The position numbers and the translations under genes were made by a program. Below are positions 19,686 through 29,313 of a stretch of DNA of 64,000 nucleotides, piece after piece. The stretch is taken from contig JBBATK010000002.1 in the NCBI GenBank assembly GCA_040398805.1, positions 224,601 through 288,600 of the forward strand. Direction: 5' to 3'. This stretch comes from JBBATK01 sp040398805. GTDB taxonomy: Bacteria > Bacteroidota > Ignavibacteria > Kapaibacteriales > NICIL-2. Every line of letters starts with the position of its first letter. Position 1 is the stretch's first letter. Below the pieces are notes generated by a model. It was not told the origin of the DNA. It made no database searches and saw only the letters and a list, made by a program, of their open reading frames with translations.

Positions 19686-21773
19686 TCAGGGTACTACCTG
19701 CACCGTCGTGGCCGTCGTGGCGCTGCCGGCGGTGATGCGCAGGACATACACGCCCGTGGGAACGCGATGGTGTGACGCATCGCGAAGATCCCAGAGGACA
19801 TCATGGTCCGTCGCCGATGCCGAGGTGAACGATCGAACGAGCTCACCGCTCATGGTATAGATGTCGAACTGCGCTTCTCTCGGCGCCGCAAGGGAAACAT
19901 GCAGGGTCATGGATCGTTGTGCGGGATTCGGCGAGCACATGAGCAGCGGTGCGTCGGAGGCGGCGACGTCTGACACGGCGATGACCTTTTCCGCAGGAGC
20001 ACTGAGTTCGTAGAATGTCCCTGATGCCGACGAGAGGAGTCCGACGGCACGGACCGCGTACCGCACATTGGCATCCACGAGGCGTTCATCAAGGTACGTG
20101 GTCTCGGGCCACACCGCATCGCCGTTCAGGGTTTGCCATGCGCCGGAGCCCTCTTGACGGTAGATGTAATAGCCCGCGATGCCGCCACCTGTGGGAGCGG
20201 ACCACGAGAGCTTGACACCTTTCTTCGGTGTTGCCACCTGCTCCGCTTGCAACGAGGTGACGGCGGGTATTGTTCCGTAGCGCATGCGCAGGGTGGGATC
20301 GCCCATGAGCGCGATGTGCACGGCGTTGGGATAGACGCCCGCGATGTAGGTGTTCGTGTTGTTGATGGTGTTCAGATACGAGTCGCCGACGGATTCGCCC
20401 AAACCCATGGTGTGGAAATACCAGAAGGGACGTCCGGCCCAGCAATTGGTGAGGGCGCCGGGGTCCACCGCGAGCGGTGCGCGCAAAAGATTGTTGGCTT
20501 TGTCCCAGTCGCCGAAGTAGGAACCGAACAGCATACTGAACACCGTCTGCAGTTTCTGCTTCGCAAAACCCGCGGAGTTGCCGACGCCGCCGCAGCTTTG
20601 GAAATCGCTTCCGCCGCCGCCACAGCCGTAGGACCATAGATAGGATGCGGTGTCCAGGGTTGTAAGGTAATCCGTTTCCTTGATGTTCTTGGCGCCGAGC
20701 AAAGGAGCGTAGTTCATCCATGCAGAGCGCGCGAACCCTTCGCCGTACGAGCCGAAATTGTCGTCGATGAGACCACGAGAAACGACGCTCATGCCGCCGC
20801 TGCGATAGAGAAGGTCACGATTGAGGTATTTCCGAAGAAGAGTGATCTCGGACTGCAAGGAATCCACTTTCTTCACACCTCCGACGAGCACGCTGTCCTT
20901 ATAGAACAAGCCCATGTTGTGAAGGTCCACGCGACCCAGACGAAGTTCCGCCAGGCTCGGAAGGAAGAGATTGTCGTAGCGTCCGTCGTTCGGGAGATTC
21001 TTGTTATCGGGATAGACGCCGTTCGTGTTCGTCACATCATCCGTCCACATCACCTCGTCCACCAGACAGGAGTAGTAGGCATCTGCCGCCCACGCACCAC
21101 TGTGCTCGGGGTGTGCGTCGGGACCCAGCTGCACGCGACCGTTGGCCACCATTCCGGAATAGGGCACGGGAACGCGGCCGATAAGGAACACCGTTCCCGG
21201 CAATCCCTCACAGCTTTCGTTCCACGTACGGATGATACTCTTCGTGGCCTTCACGGCTGCAGGATCGAACTTCGGGGCACGCGGCGCGCTGAGGACGGTG
21301 ACGATCCATCCTTCGTTCGTCATGGCCTCGCGCAAACGTGCAATCTCCGGTGCGAGAGCGGTGAACATGAGGGAGTCCGCGAGCAGCAGGCAATGGCCGC
21401 GGACGGGACCGATGGGCACCCGCACACCGGCGGACGCATAGCCGTAGGCGAAGAGAGAATCCTTCACGATGGTCTTCCTGACCACGTACTCGTAGGACAC
21501 ACCCGATTCCGCTTCGGTATCGATCCACTCGGATGAGGAGCCGGGAATCGTGGCGACGAGATCGAATGAAGGGTATTCGCGGTTTTTCCGTCCGATCAGA
21601 TATTCCTCTGCCTTCGCATCCGCGGGCCAGCGCAAGGTCACCGTTGGCGTGGCGCCGTCCTGCACCACTGTTTCCAAAAGCACAGAAACAGTTTTAGGCG
21701 ATTGCGCGCTGAGCGGCACGGAAACGACGGTCGTTGCGACCAGCAGACCGACAAGGAGGAGAAAGGTCTTCAT
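19686..21773 (-). CDS. Secreted C25/gingipain-like T9SS protein with fibronectin III domains
   Basis: 695 residues. The start at 21773 gives a signal peptide (MKTFLLLVGLLVATTVVSV). A fibronectin-like domain (about 35-95) precedes a region resembling the clan CD peptidase C25 fold: HCLLLADSL near 105, VFLIGRVPVPYSG, a histidine pair at 221 and 224 (DAHPEHSGAW), and a cysteine at 384 inside SYGCGGGG. A conserved-looking ALMGDPTLRM block closes it, then a second FN3-type domain (about 505-590) and a C-terminal T9SS sorting domain (CSPNPAQRSMTLHV ... TGVYVLRITAG). Cysteine-peptidase activity is an inference from the His/Cys arrangement; a degenerate, non-catalytic member is possible. Confidence 0.75.
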   Translation of the reverse strand: MKTFLLLVGLLVATTVVSVPLSAQSPKTVSVLLETVVQDGATPTVTLRWPADAKAEEYLIGRKNREYPSFDLVATIPGSSSEWIDTEAESGVSYEYVVRKTIVKDSLFAYGYASAGVRVPIGPVRGHCLLLADSLMFTALAPEIARLREAMTNEGWIVTVLSAPRAPKFDPAAVKATKSIIRTWNESCEGLPGTVFLIGRVPVPYSGMVANGRVQLGPDAHPEHSGAWAADAYYSCLVDEVMWTDDVTNTNGVYPDNKNLPNDGRYDNLFLPSLAELRLGRVDLHNMGLFYKDSVLVGGVKKVDSLQSEITLLRKYLNRDLLYRSGGMSVVSRGLIDDNFGSYGEGFARSAWMNYAPLLGAKNIKETDYLTTLDTASYLWSYGCGGGGSDFQSCGGVGNSAGFAKQKLQTVFSMLFGSYFGDWDKANNLLRAPLAVDPGALTNCWAGRPFWYFHTMGLGESVGDSYLNTINNTNTYIAGVYPNAVHIALMGDPTLRMRYGTIPAVTSLQAEQVATPKKGVKLSWSAPTGGGIAGYYIYRQEGSGAWQTLNGDAVWPETTYLDERLVDANVRYAVRAVGLLSSASGTFYELSAPAEKVIAVSDVAASDAPLLMCSPNPAQRSMTLHVSLAAPREAQFDIYTMSGELVRSFTSASATDHDVLWDLRDASHHRVPTGVYVLRITAGSATTATTVQVVP

Positions 21774-21904
21774 AGGCGTAGGGTATGGATGAAAGACAAG
21801 TATGGAGATTCGATGATGATCGTGGTCGTCCGGTCGAGCCGCGAGGCGACGTCCGGCGCGTCCGCAAAATCCGTCTGAAAGAGCGCACGAAGCAAATCCG
21901 GAAC

Positions 21905-24900
21905 TCAGGGCACGGTGGCACCGACGCGCACTTCCCATTGTTTCTGTTGACGGGAAATGGTCGACCCCGGGTTCGTCGCGCGCATGAACTGCGTCACCCA
22001 GTTCGCACCGATGAATTCGCCCAGCGCCCAATCGAGAGTGACGGTGGGATCGGCCACGGTACCGCCAAGGGTGACATTCGCGCCATAGAGTCCGGCGGTT
22101 ATCTGGATACGCGCCTGCGAGAAATCCGTCCCGCCACCGGAGAAGTCCACATTCACATTCTTGATCACGCCTCCTTGCAATACCCTGTTCAGCAACACAC
22201 CGAGTGTGGATGCGCCGAGCTTGGTGCCGACGGCACCGGTAGCGGAGCTTGCCGAACCGCTCAATTCCACTTGCGTATATCCGAACAGCAGCAGCAATAC
22301 CGCATTGGTCGTGATCTCCGTTTCGCCCACCGTTCCCGGATGGTCGTTCCCGTCGATCTCATAGTCCATCTTCAGCACGGGCTTCTTCTTCGTACCCGTG
22401 ATGTTCAGATACACTTTGTAATTCGACTTCTTGTCGTTCACCACGCGCTCGTTGTTAAGCATGGCCCGAAGGTCCAACTGAGGATTGTCGATAGGACCGT
22501 TGATGTTCATCTTTCCCGAGGCGCGGAAGGTTTCGTAGAACTTATACGTCGATGAGTTATCGACGATGAGGTCGGAGCGCAACGAGGTGGAATCGCTCCC
22601 CAGGCGGATGAAGCGCATGGGGTCCTTGGGATTTTCCTGACGCACCACGGCAAGCAGCTGGTCGTTGAAACCGAAGTCCATCTGTACCGACATGTTCCTG
22701 GCGATCTTCACGTCCACTTCCGTGCGAAGGATGTCGGTGAAGCTCTTCCCGAGTTTCACGGATCCCGTGCGCGCAGAGGGTTCCTCGGGAGGCAGGTCGC
22801 CGATGGCGCTATCGCTTCGGACGATCCTGCGTTCGAGTTCGGTCCACACGTACTTGTTCCCTACGCGCTGATACTCGAACGTGGATGCGCGCGAGGCCTT
22901 GTTGATGGTGGGAGGGAACTTCACATCGGCATCCTCGATCATGACGAAGCCGTTAAGCAACGGTTGTTCGGGAGTACCGTGGAAATGCAATTGGCGTAGC
23001 GTCTTCTCGGCGTCGTTGTCCTGTGTGGATATCAACGTGCGTCCGTACATGAAGTCGCTCGTCGCGGCCGTGGCTTCGCTCATCACTTGGAACTTGTCGC
23101 GTCGTGTTATCTCCGCATAGATGTCAAGGTCGCGGATGCTGAAGCCCCGGATGCGCATGGCACCCAGGACCAATGCCATGCCTCCGCGCAGGTCGGTCTC
23201 TTCGTTGTAGATACGCAGCGAGTCCAGGCGCACGGTCGTGTTCATCAGACTCAGCTTGCCGTCGCTCTTGTACCTCATGTTCGTGGCAGGCACGGTGAAG
23301 GTGGCGTGATCGTATTCCACCGATCCGGTATAATCCACCGCATCGGGAGTCGTTCCGCCTATATGCATCGACGCTTTGCCGTGTCCGTCCAGGTTGGCGA
23401 TGCCCGGCACGAAGGGCGAGACGGCGGCCAGCGACATGTCGTTCGCCTGGATGCTGATGTCCACGCGCTCATTATCGCGAAGCGACGCGCCCGCGGGCTG
23501 GACGGAGAGATCGAGCGGGAACGCCTTGATGCGGATGGCCATGACGGGCGTGGTATCCTGAGCACTCTTGCGCACGCGCGAGTCGGCGGTGACATTCATG
23601 CCATCGTACGCGGCGCGTAGCTCCTGGACACCGATGGCGACATTGTTATAGCGCAGTTCCGAGAGGGCACCGTCGATGGCGAAATGCGGCTTGGTATACA
23701 CCCCGTCGATCATGATACCGAGCGAATCGACACGGCCCTTGAGCATCTGGAGGGCATCGACGGTGTAGAGCTCGGGAATGCGTTTGACGGTTTCGATATC
23801 GAAACGGCGGAAGTCCACATGCAGGGAATCGAAGCGTGTGGCATTGAAGCGGCCGTTCACCGAGATCCTGTCGCGGGCGTTGAGCAGCTGGACGTCGAGG
23901 GATTCGATATCGACGCCGCGCGGACCCATGGTGATGGTGGCGGGATGCAGTGAGGAGACGGACAGAGTCTTGGTCCACCCCGCGTGCAGGGTGTCGAGAT
24001 GGACGATGAAGGCGCGCGTCACGGCTTTCATCGAGCCGGCGGCGAGCAGGGGGATGTGATTCTCCATGCGTGTCGATACGCGGAAGCGGGCGTCGTCGCG
24101 GACGATATCGATGTCGGCGGAGGGACGCACGAAGCGCGTCCTGTTCACACGAAGAACGGAATCGCAACGCAAGGCCAGACGCGCCACATCGAGTTTGGGA
24201 TCCGTTGTCATGTCCGTCGCTCGCACATGCAGCGAGATATTCATGGGTTGACTGAACACTTCGTCCCTGTCCACATCCATGTTCAATCGTTGGACCAACG
24301 CGGTGTCCACGTCGAAGGTGTACTCTGCGGGATGTCCGGCCAGGCGACCGCGTATATCACCGCTGGCATCCAGTCTCATGCCCTTGATGAATGGCGCAAG
24401 CACCGCCGTGCCGCGCACATTCACGGCGAAGCGGCAGTCGAGGGTGTCGTTTGGTAAGGTGTACGGTGCCAGGCGCAAGGAGGAAGCGGTATCGCTTTGC
24501 ACGGTGGCATACCGGGAGCGGACGTAGGTGTCCATCATGCCCAAATGCGTGAGGAAGACGGACCACGCACCGGCAAGGCGGAAACGTCCATCCACATCGG
24601 CGCGGAGGAAATCCGACTGCACCGCGACATGGCGGTGCTGCGCGTCCCGGCGCTCGATCTCGGCGCGCAGATCGAAAGGAAACAATGCACCGTCGGTAAG
24701 GAGGAATTCCGAGACATCCGCTTGGACGACACCGGACAGACTGTCAGGATGGAATCCGCGGAACCGTGTCGTAGCGGCGATGCTGAGCGAGACGGGCATC
24801 TGCTTGTCGTGAAGAAGATCCGCCAATGGCAAGTGGAACGTGTTGAGTACGATGTCAGACACCGGCATGTCGCCATCCGTGAAGTCGATGACCGCGTGCG

Positions 24901-26506
24901 ACCGCAGTCCTTTCACGAGACCGTCGTAGGCGAAGGCGGCACTATCAGCTGCGCTCAACGGGAATCCCACATCGAGCGTGTCGACGACGAGTTTTTTGTC
25001 TGCCACCGACGCCATGCAGCGGACGCTGCTGAGATCGTGCCAGCCCAGCGACGAAGCGCCGAGGTCGATATCGATCAGCGCGACCGCATCGTCGATGGAT
25101 GTGCCCGCTCCGCGAACGTCCACCCTGCCGTTGAGGCGGCTTGACGACTCGTACTCATGCGTGAACGCATAGGTATCGAATTGCGTGAGGTTCACCGCCG
25201 CGGCATACCGGAGTTGCTTAGCGAAGTTCAGGGCGATGGTGCCCTTCACCTTGCCGAATCCGCCGGTGATATCGATATCGGTGCCCAGGGAATCCTTCGT
25301 TCCGTAGATGTGGGACGCACCGAACACGATGTGGTCGGCAATGGTGGTCGCAGGAAGTTTGAGTGTCGGCAGGACCGTCGCGATGTCCGAGTAACGAAGG
25401 CGGGACGGGATGAGGTCGACGGTGTACGCGAACGGACGGTTGTTGGCGACGTTCTCCAAGAGGAGCGTACCATGCAGGTCGGTGGTGCGTGTCTGCAGAT
25501 TCTCCACGTCGAAGCGAAGTCTTGCGAGCGTTCCCGAGATGCGTGTTCCAAGACGCCAATGGTCGCCCAGCGAGAACGCCGGCGGCATGAAGAGATTAAG
25601 GTCGCCCGAGGCCAGCGGCGAATCGTCGATGGTCAGATCCAGGGGCGCGGTCTCGATTCCCGACGTCGTATCGAATACATGAAGATCCTTCACCGCGCCG
25701 TACATGCGCAGTGACGATGCGGGCGTGACGGCGGTAAGATGCAGGATGTTCACCCGGTCGGTATCGATGGCCACGGACCCGTGAAGGGATTGCAGACGCA
25801 ATCCGCACCGGCGTTCCACGAACCGAAGGTCGTCGATACTTACCGCGAAGGTTTTGGCGGCAAGGTTGCCGGAGGCGCTGATGCGCATCGCCACGGAGTC
25901 CATGGAGACATGGGTGGCGCTGAAGCGATCGGTCCGCGTGAACGATTCCACGGAATCGACGACGGTGACGCGGGCGGAGTTCAGCACCAAGGCCCGCACG
26001 GAGATATCCCAATCGAAGGGCTTGCTCGTCGTGTCCGGGTTCGGCTTCACCACATGCGCCACGTTCCACGTACTGTCCGCCCGTGAGCGGAGGATGCGCA
26101 CGGTCGGCTCATCGAGGATGATGCTGCGTACCACGATATGACGGATGAGGAGCGGCTCGGGTTCGTACACCACGCGCAAGGAGCGGGCCGCCAGGAGCGT
26201 GTCGCCGCGGGTGGTAAGGGCGACGGAATCCAGCTCCACGCCTCGGAACACGTTGAAACGTATGGAGCGGAAACTGAGTTGGGCTTCGAGCTGGTCGGAA
26301 AGGTACGAGGTGAGCTGTTTCGCCGCCCACCGGTGGAACCATTCGGTCTGAACGACGATGTATCCGGTGACGCCGAGGATGAAGAGCAGCGAGAACACAC
26401 CGATGATGCCCCACATGATCCATCGGAAGAGCAAACGAAGGAACGTAGCCGGCGCGCGAAGACTCCGGGCTGCCGGACCGAGGAATTCGTATTTGCCTAT
26501 GTTCAT
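21905..26506 (-). CDS. tamB: TamB-like translocation/assembly module protein (DUF490)
   Basis: Very large protein of 1533 residues with one N-terminal membrane anchor (about residues 27-50, IMWGIIGVFSLLFILGVTGY) and a long, repetitive beta-rich periplasmic body typical of AsmA/TamB lipid-transfer bridges. The C-terminal 200 residues carry the TamB domain: TTNAVLLLLFGYTQ, then VNVDFSGGG and QITAGLYGANVTLGGTVADP. TamB-type proteins span the periplasm and move phospholipid and/or help outer-membrane protein assembly. No BamA/TamA partner gene lies next to it here. The reading frame is intact over 4.6 kb. Confidence 0.88.
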   Translation of the reverse strand: MNIGKYEFLGPAARSLRAPATFLRLLFRWIMWGIIGVFSLLFILGVTGYIVVQTEWFHRWAAKQLTSYLSDQLEAQLSFRSIRFNVFRGVELDSVALTTRGDTLLAARSLRVVYEPEPLLIRHIVVRSIILDEPTVRILRSRADSTWNVAHVVKPNPDTTSKPFDWDISVRALVLNSARVTVVDSVESFTRTDRFSATHVSMDSVAMRISASGNLAAKTFAVSIDDLRFVERRCGLRLQSLHGSVAIDTDRVNILHLTAVTPASSLRMYGAVKDLHVFDTTSGIETAPLDLTIDDSPLASGDLNLFMPPAFSLGDHWRLGTRISGTLARLRFDVENLQTRTTDLHGTLLLENVANNRPFAYTVDLIPSRLRYSDIATVLPTLKLPATTIADHIVFGASHIYGTKDSLGTDIDITGGFGKVKGTIALNFAKQLRYAAAVNLTQFDTYAFTHEYESSSRLNGRVDVRGAGTSIDDAVALIDIDLGASSLGWHDLSSVRCMASVADKKLVVDTLDVGFPLSAADSAAFAYDGLVKGLRSHAVIDFTDGDMPVSDIVLNTFHLPLADLLHDKQMPVSLSIAATTRFRGFHPDSLSGVVQADVSEFLLTDGALFPFDLRAEIERRDAQHRHVAVQSDFLRADVDGRFRLAGAWSVFLTHLGMMDTYVRSRYATVQSDTASSLRLAPYTLPNDTLDCRFAVNVRGTAVLAPFIKGMRLDASGDIRGRLAGHPAEYTFDVDTALVQRLNMDVDRDEVFSQPMNISLHVRATDMTTDPKLDVARLALRCDSVLRVNRTRFVRPSADIDIVRDDARFRVSTRMENHIPLLAAGSMKAVTRAFIVHLDTLHAGWTKTLSVSSLHPATITMGPRGVDIESLDVQLLNARDRISVNGRFNATRFDSLHVDFRRFDIETVKRIPELYTVDALQMLKGRVDSLGIMIDGVYTKPHFAIDGALSELRYNNVAIGVQELRAAYDGMNVTADSRVRKSAQDTTPVMAIRIKAFPLDLSVQPAGASLRDNERVDISIQANDMSLAAVSPFVPGIANLDGHGKASMHIGGTTPDAVDYTGSVEYDHATFTVPATNMRYKSDGKLSLMNTTVRLDSLRIYNEETDLRGGMALVLGAMRIRGFSIRDLDIYAEITRRDKFQVMSEATAATSDFMYGRTLISTQDNDAEKTLRQLHFHGTPEQPLLNGFVMIEDADVKFPPTINKASRASTFEYQRVGNKYVWTELERRIVRSDSAIGDLPPEEPSARTGSVKLGKSFTDILRTEVDVKIARNMSVQMDFGFNDQLLAVVRQENPKDPMRFIRLGSDSTSLRSDLIVDNSSTYKFYETFRASGKMNINGPIDNPQLDLRAMLNNERVVNDKKSNYKVYLNITGTKKKPVLKMDYEIDGNDHPGTVGETEITTNAVLLLLFGYTQVELSGSASSATGAVGTKLGASTLGVLLNRVLQGGVIKNVNVDFSGGGTDFSQARIQITAGLYGANVTLGGTVADPTVTLDWALGEFIGANWVTQFMRATNPGSTISRQQKQWEVRVGATVP

Positions 26507-26738
26507 GATGTGCTTTCCGGTGAACCTTCACCACCGCACGACGATGCGCACAGGCGCAGGTGGCGGGTGGATCCGCGGGCAATATACACACCACGCGCGG
26601 GGCATCAGAGACGCGGGAGACGGGTCCGACAACGGTGGTGGCCACGAAGGCGGCCGCGACCATCTCACACAGCGCAACGAGAGGAATGGTGTCGTATCGA
26701 CGCACCCCGGCACAGGTGGATCACAGGCGCCGAACCGG

Positions 26739-27542
26739 TCACTCCATATACCAGAGTTTGCGCGGCTTGCGGACGGGTGCGGGCTTCTTGATCACCGTGT
26801 CGCGGATGATGACGGTATCGCGGCGGATGATGACCTGAGGACGTTCGGTGACAGCGGTCGCGGTCGGACCCTGAGGAGCACCGGCGGACGAGGAGTTCTT
26901 GGTGCTTTGCGACTTGAAGACGACGAACCCTGCGATGACAGCGAGGAGACAGCAGGTGACGGCAATGGCGACAAGAGGAACTATGCGCGACAAGGTGGTC
27001 TGCTGCGTCTGCAAGAGTTCTTGCTGACGGGCCGCGAGCATCTCTTCGGGTACGACGAATTGCCGGGCCTTCAGCTCGTGCAAGGCGGGCAGAGCATAGA
27101 TGCGCTCCGAGGAGATGGACAACCCCAGGAGTTCGCTGGGAGTCTGCAAGAGGGCATCGATCTCGAGCGCTGCATGGTCGCCGTCGAACGCCGCTGCGGC
27201 ATGCATGGATCCCGCAATGGCGGATGCGCGGACATGGCGCTTGGGATCGGTGATGATGGTGACGAGTTTCCGGGCGTGAAGATCGCGCATCAGCGTGAAG
27301 AACTCCAGCACGTCCAGGTGAGCGTTCGCCCCGATGCCGAACAGCAGCCATGCGGAGCGGTTGTTCCATTGGGGAATGAACATGTGATACCGACCGGGCG
27401 CTGAGCCGACCACGTCCTGCCATTGCTGGGCCTCCGCCTCGCAGGTTTCCGCGGCGATGCTGAGAAGGAACTCGACCACGGTCATGGAGCCTCGCTCGGT
27501 GAGCAAGGTGATGAGTTGCCGCTGTCGTGGAGTGAATGACAT
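26739..27542 (-). CDS. Membrane-anchored protein of unknown function
   Basis: 267 residues, not recognised. The N-terminus MSFTPRQRQLITLLTERG resembles the first helix of winged-helix regulators, but the rest does not follow that family. One membrane helix lies at about 186-208 (IVPLVAIAVTCCLLAVIAGFV); the 180 residues before it would be cytoplasmic and the 60 after it periplasmic. The tail contains the repeat IIRRDTVIIRDTVIKK and is rich in Pro and basic residues, as in envelope-spanning anchors. It lies between tamB and clpS on the same strand, with about 230 bp to tamB. Confidence 0.7.
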   Translation of the reverse strand: MSFTPRQRQLITLLTERGSMTVVEFLLSIAAETCEAEAQQWQDVVGSAPGRYHMFIPQWNNRSAWLLFGIGANAHLDVLEFFTLMRDLHARKLVTIITDPKRHVRASAIAGSMHAAAAFDGDHAALEIDALLQTPSELLGLSISSERIYALPALHELKARQFVVPEEMLAARQQELLQTQQTTLSRIVPLVAIAVTCCLLAVIAGFVVFKSQSTKNSSSAGAPQGPTATAVTERPQVIIRRDTVIIRDTVIKKPAPVRKPRKLWYME

Positions 27543-27600
27543 GGGGGGACGGGGGCTGTGTGAACGAGCCGTGCAATACGTTGATGACGCAACCAGACGA

Positions 27601-27885
27601 TCAGATTTCTACGTTGGTACGGAGAGCGATCTCTTCCAAGACCGAACTCACCTGTAAACATCGGGCCAAATCCCCCGAGTAGACGATCGACTGTCCGCTG
27701 AAATGCACTTCCATGGTGTGGCGCTCTGCCCTATCCCGCGAACACTTCGTGGCTTTGATGATCTGTTCGATGACCTCGTCGAAGGTGTGCCATTCGTCGT
27801 TGAACAGAATGCACTTCGCCGAAAGGGTGTCTGTCGTCACATCCTCGACGACAAGCTCCGGCGTTTCTACGGTATCGCTGCTCAT
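27601..27885 (-). CDS. clpS: ATP-dependent Clp protease adaptor ClpS
   Basis: Small adaptor (94 residues from the ATG at 27885; a TTG at 27903 is possible) that hands N-degron substrates to ClpAP. The core AKCILFNDEWHTFDEVIEQI corresponds to the ligand-binding strand and helix of ClpS, with the Asn-Asp pair that contacts the substrate N-terminus; AERHTMEVHFSGQSIVYSG follows with the expected histidine. The C-terminal helix (RCLQVSSVLEEIALR) is also family-like. The divergent neighbour is the CADD-like gene; the 140-bp gap carries both promoters. Confidence 0.85.
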   Translation of the reverse strand: MSSDTVETPELVVEDVTTDTLSAKCILFNDEWHTFDEVIEQIIKATKCSRDRAERHTMEVHFSGQSIVYSGDLARCLQVSSVLEEIALRTNVEI

Positions 27886-27949
27886 AACAAGGTCCAGAAC
27901 CAAAAAACCAGTCTGTGGAAAAACTTTCGACGAAAATAGGAAATGTCAG

Positions 27950-27957
27950 TAGTTTTG
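27950..27957 (+). promoter_or_regulatory. Candidate -7 promoter element TAGTTTTG for the CADD-like gene
   Basis: Perfect TAnnTTTG match, 68 nt before the start at 28026. A degenerate -33 (TTCG at 27925-27928) is 21 nt upstream. Confidence 0.4.
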
Positions 27958-28025
27958 CCTCCCATTCAACCGCAGACAACAAGTTTTTCTTTTCTCTTTG
28001 TACGTTTTTTCGAAGGAGTACCGGT

Positions 28026-28706
28026 ATGACCGATAAAGAGTTTCTCGACAAGCTCGATGCCATCATCAACGAGCGCCACATGCTTCAGCATCCCTTCTAT
28101 CAGATGTGGAACCACGGCACGCTCACGAAAGACATGCTCCGCGAGTACGCGCAAGAGTACTACCATCAAGTGTACCATTTCCCCACGTATGTGAGCGCCA
28201 CCCACGCCGCATGCGCAGACGACATGGAAGCGCGCCAGATGCTTTTGGAAAACCTCATGGAGGAAGAGCACGGCGCATCCAATCACCCGGCTCTGTGGCG
28301 TCGTTTCGGCGGTTCGTTGGGGCTGACGGAAGACGAGATGCAGACCCGTGAATACCTTCCGCATACGAAGGAATCCGTGCGCATCCTCAAAACCCTCTCG
28401 CGCAGCGAAAACCCCGCGATCGGTCTCGCCGCCCTCTATGCGTACGAGTCACAGATCCCGGAAGTGTCGACAACGAAGATCGAAGGTCTGAAGAAGAACT
28501 ACAACATGGATAGCGAAGACGCACTCGTGTTCTTCGAAGTCCACGAACATGCCGATGAGATCCATCGTCAGGTCACACGCGACGCTCTCGTGCGCATCTG
28601 CCGCACGGAAGACCAACAGGTCCACGCCCTCGATGCCGCTCGCGAAGCTGCCGATGCCATCAACCTGTTGCTGGACGGTGTGTACGAAAAATGGTGCTCG
28701 AACTAA
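28026..28706 (+). CDS. CADD-like heme-oxygenase-fold diiron protein, putative p-aminobenzoate synthase
   Basis: 226 residues of the TENA/PqqC-like fold, closest in pattern to Chlamydia CADD. The metal-ligand positions are all present: E81, H87, E141, H173, D177, H180, one residue offset from the CADD ligands as I recall them. Tyr25 (in QHPFYQMW) and Lys151 (in TTKIEGL) match the tyrosine and lysine implicated in CADD, which makes p-aminobenzoate by sacrificing its own side chain. The likely role is folate precursor supply without pabABC. The start at 28026 is fixed by AAGGAG eight nt upstream. It is monocistronic: own promoter candidate at 27950 and a strong terminator at 28734. No folate genes adjoin. 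The enzymatic role is inferred from the family. Confidence 0.85.
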   Translation: MTDKEFLDKLDAIINERHMLQHPFYQMWNHGTLTKDMLREYAQEYYHQVYHFPTYVSATHAACADDMEARQMLLENLMEEEHGASNHPALWRRFGGSLGLTEDEMQTREYLPHTKESVRILKTLSRSENPAIGLAALYAYESQIPEVSTTKIEGLKKNYNMDSEDALVFFEVHEHADEIHRQVTRDALVRICRTEDQQVHALDAAREAADAINLLLDGVYEKWCSN

Positions 28707-28733
28707 GAGCGTCCTGACAGAAGACGTTTTTCT

Positions 28734-28769
28734 ACGCCGCACGACTTCGTCGATGCGGCGTTTTTTTTT
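28734..28769 (+). terminator. Strong intrinsic terminator after the CADD-like gene
   Basis: CGCCGCA-CGA-CTTCG-TCG-A-TGCGGCG forms a near-perfect 10-bp stem followed by nine T residues, 28 bp after the stop codon. Confidence 0.88.
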
Positions 28770-29313
28770 GTCCGAAGCGCCGTCCCCGCATCTCCATTCC
28801 TGCCGCACGCTCCTCCCCGCCGCTCATGCGTCCCCGCCGTTCGCCTCCGCTCCGAGGATGTTTGGTGTTCATGACAGACCTAACCGATTGTGGACAGGCG
28901 GCACACCGGTGGTCCGTTGGTGGAAAACTCGGGCAACCCTCCTGCGTCCAGCGTCAACTTTCCGGAAATCGTCGTACGAGGATTCGCAAGAAATGGGAGA
29001 AAAATCAGGGTTCACTGACGAAAAAACGGTCTACAGCAGTAAAAAAGAGCCCGGACGGTTCATTTTTCCTGTACGTATTTCCGCGCGCAATTAACCAATG
29101 AATGCACCGTGAATTTTAACATTTTCGTGTCATACGAGCAGGTGATCATATCCTGTGACAGATGAACGGGCGCAGTCTACCAAACGGGTTTCTCGGCAGA
29201 TGGTACCCACACCCTTCCACGTTCGCATGGGCGCGCGTGGGGAGCGCACAGCGGAAGCGGCGGCACGTCGGCGCAGACGTTGTGCGGACCTGACGGGTGT
29301 ACGGAGAGATTCG
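28770..29313. other. 544-bp stretch without recognised gene
   Basis: Between the CADD terminator and the sigma factor start. Frames here are short and lack protein character. The right half is A-rich (runs such as GGAGAAAAATCAGG and GTAAAAAAGAGCC) and should hold the promoter of the sigma factor; no clear TAnnTTTG was chosen. Confidence 0.5.
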
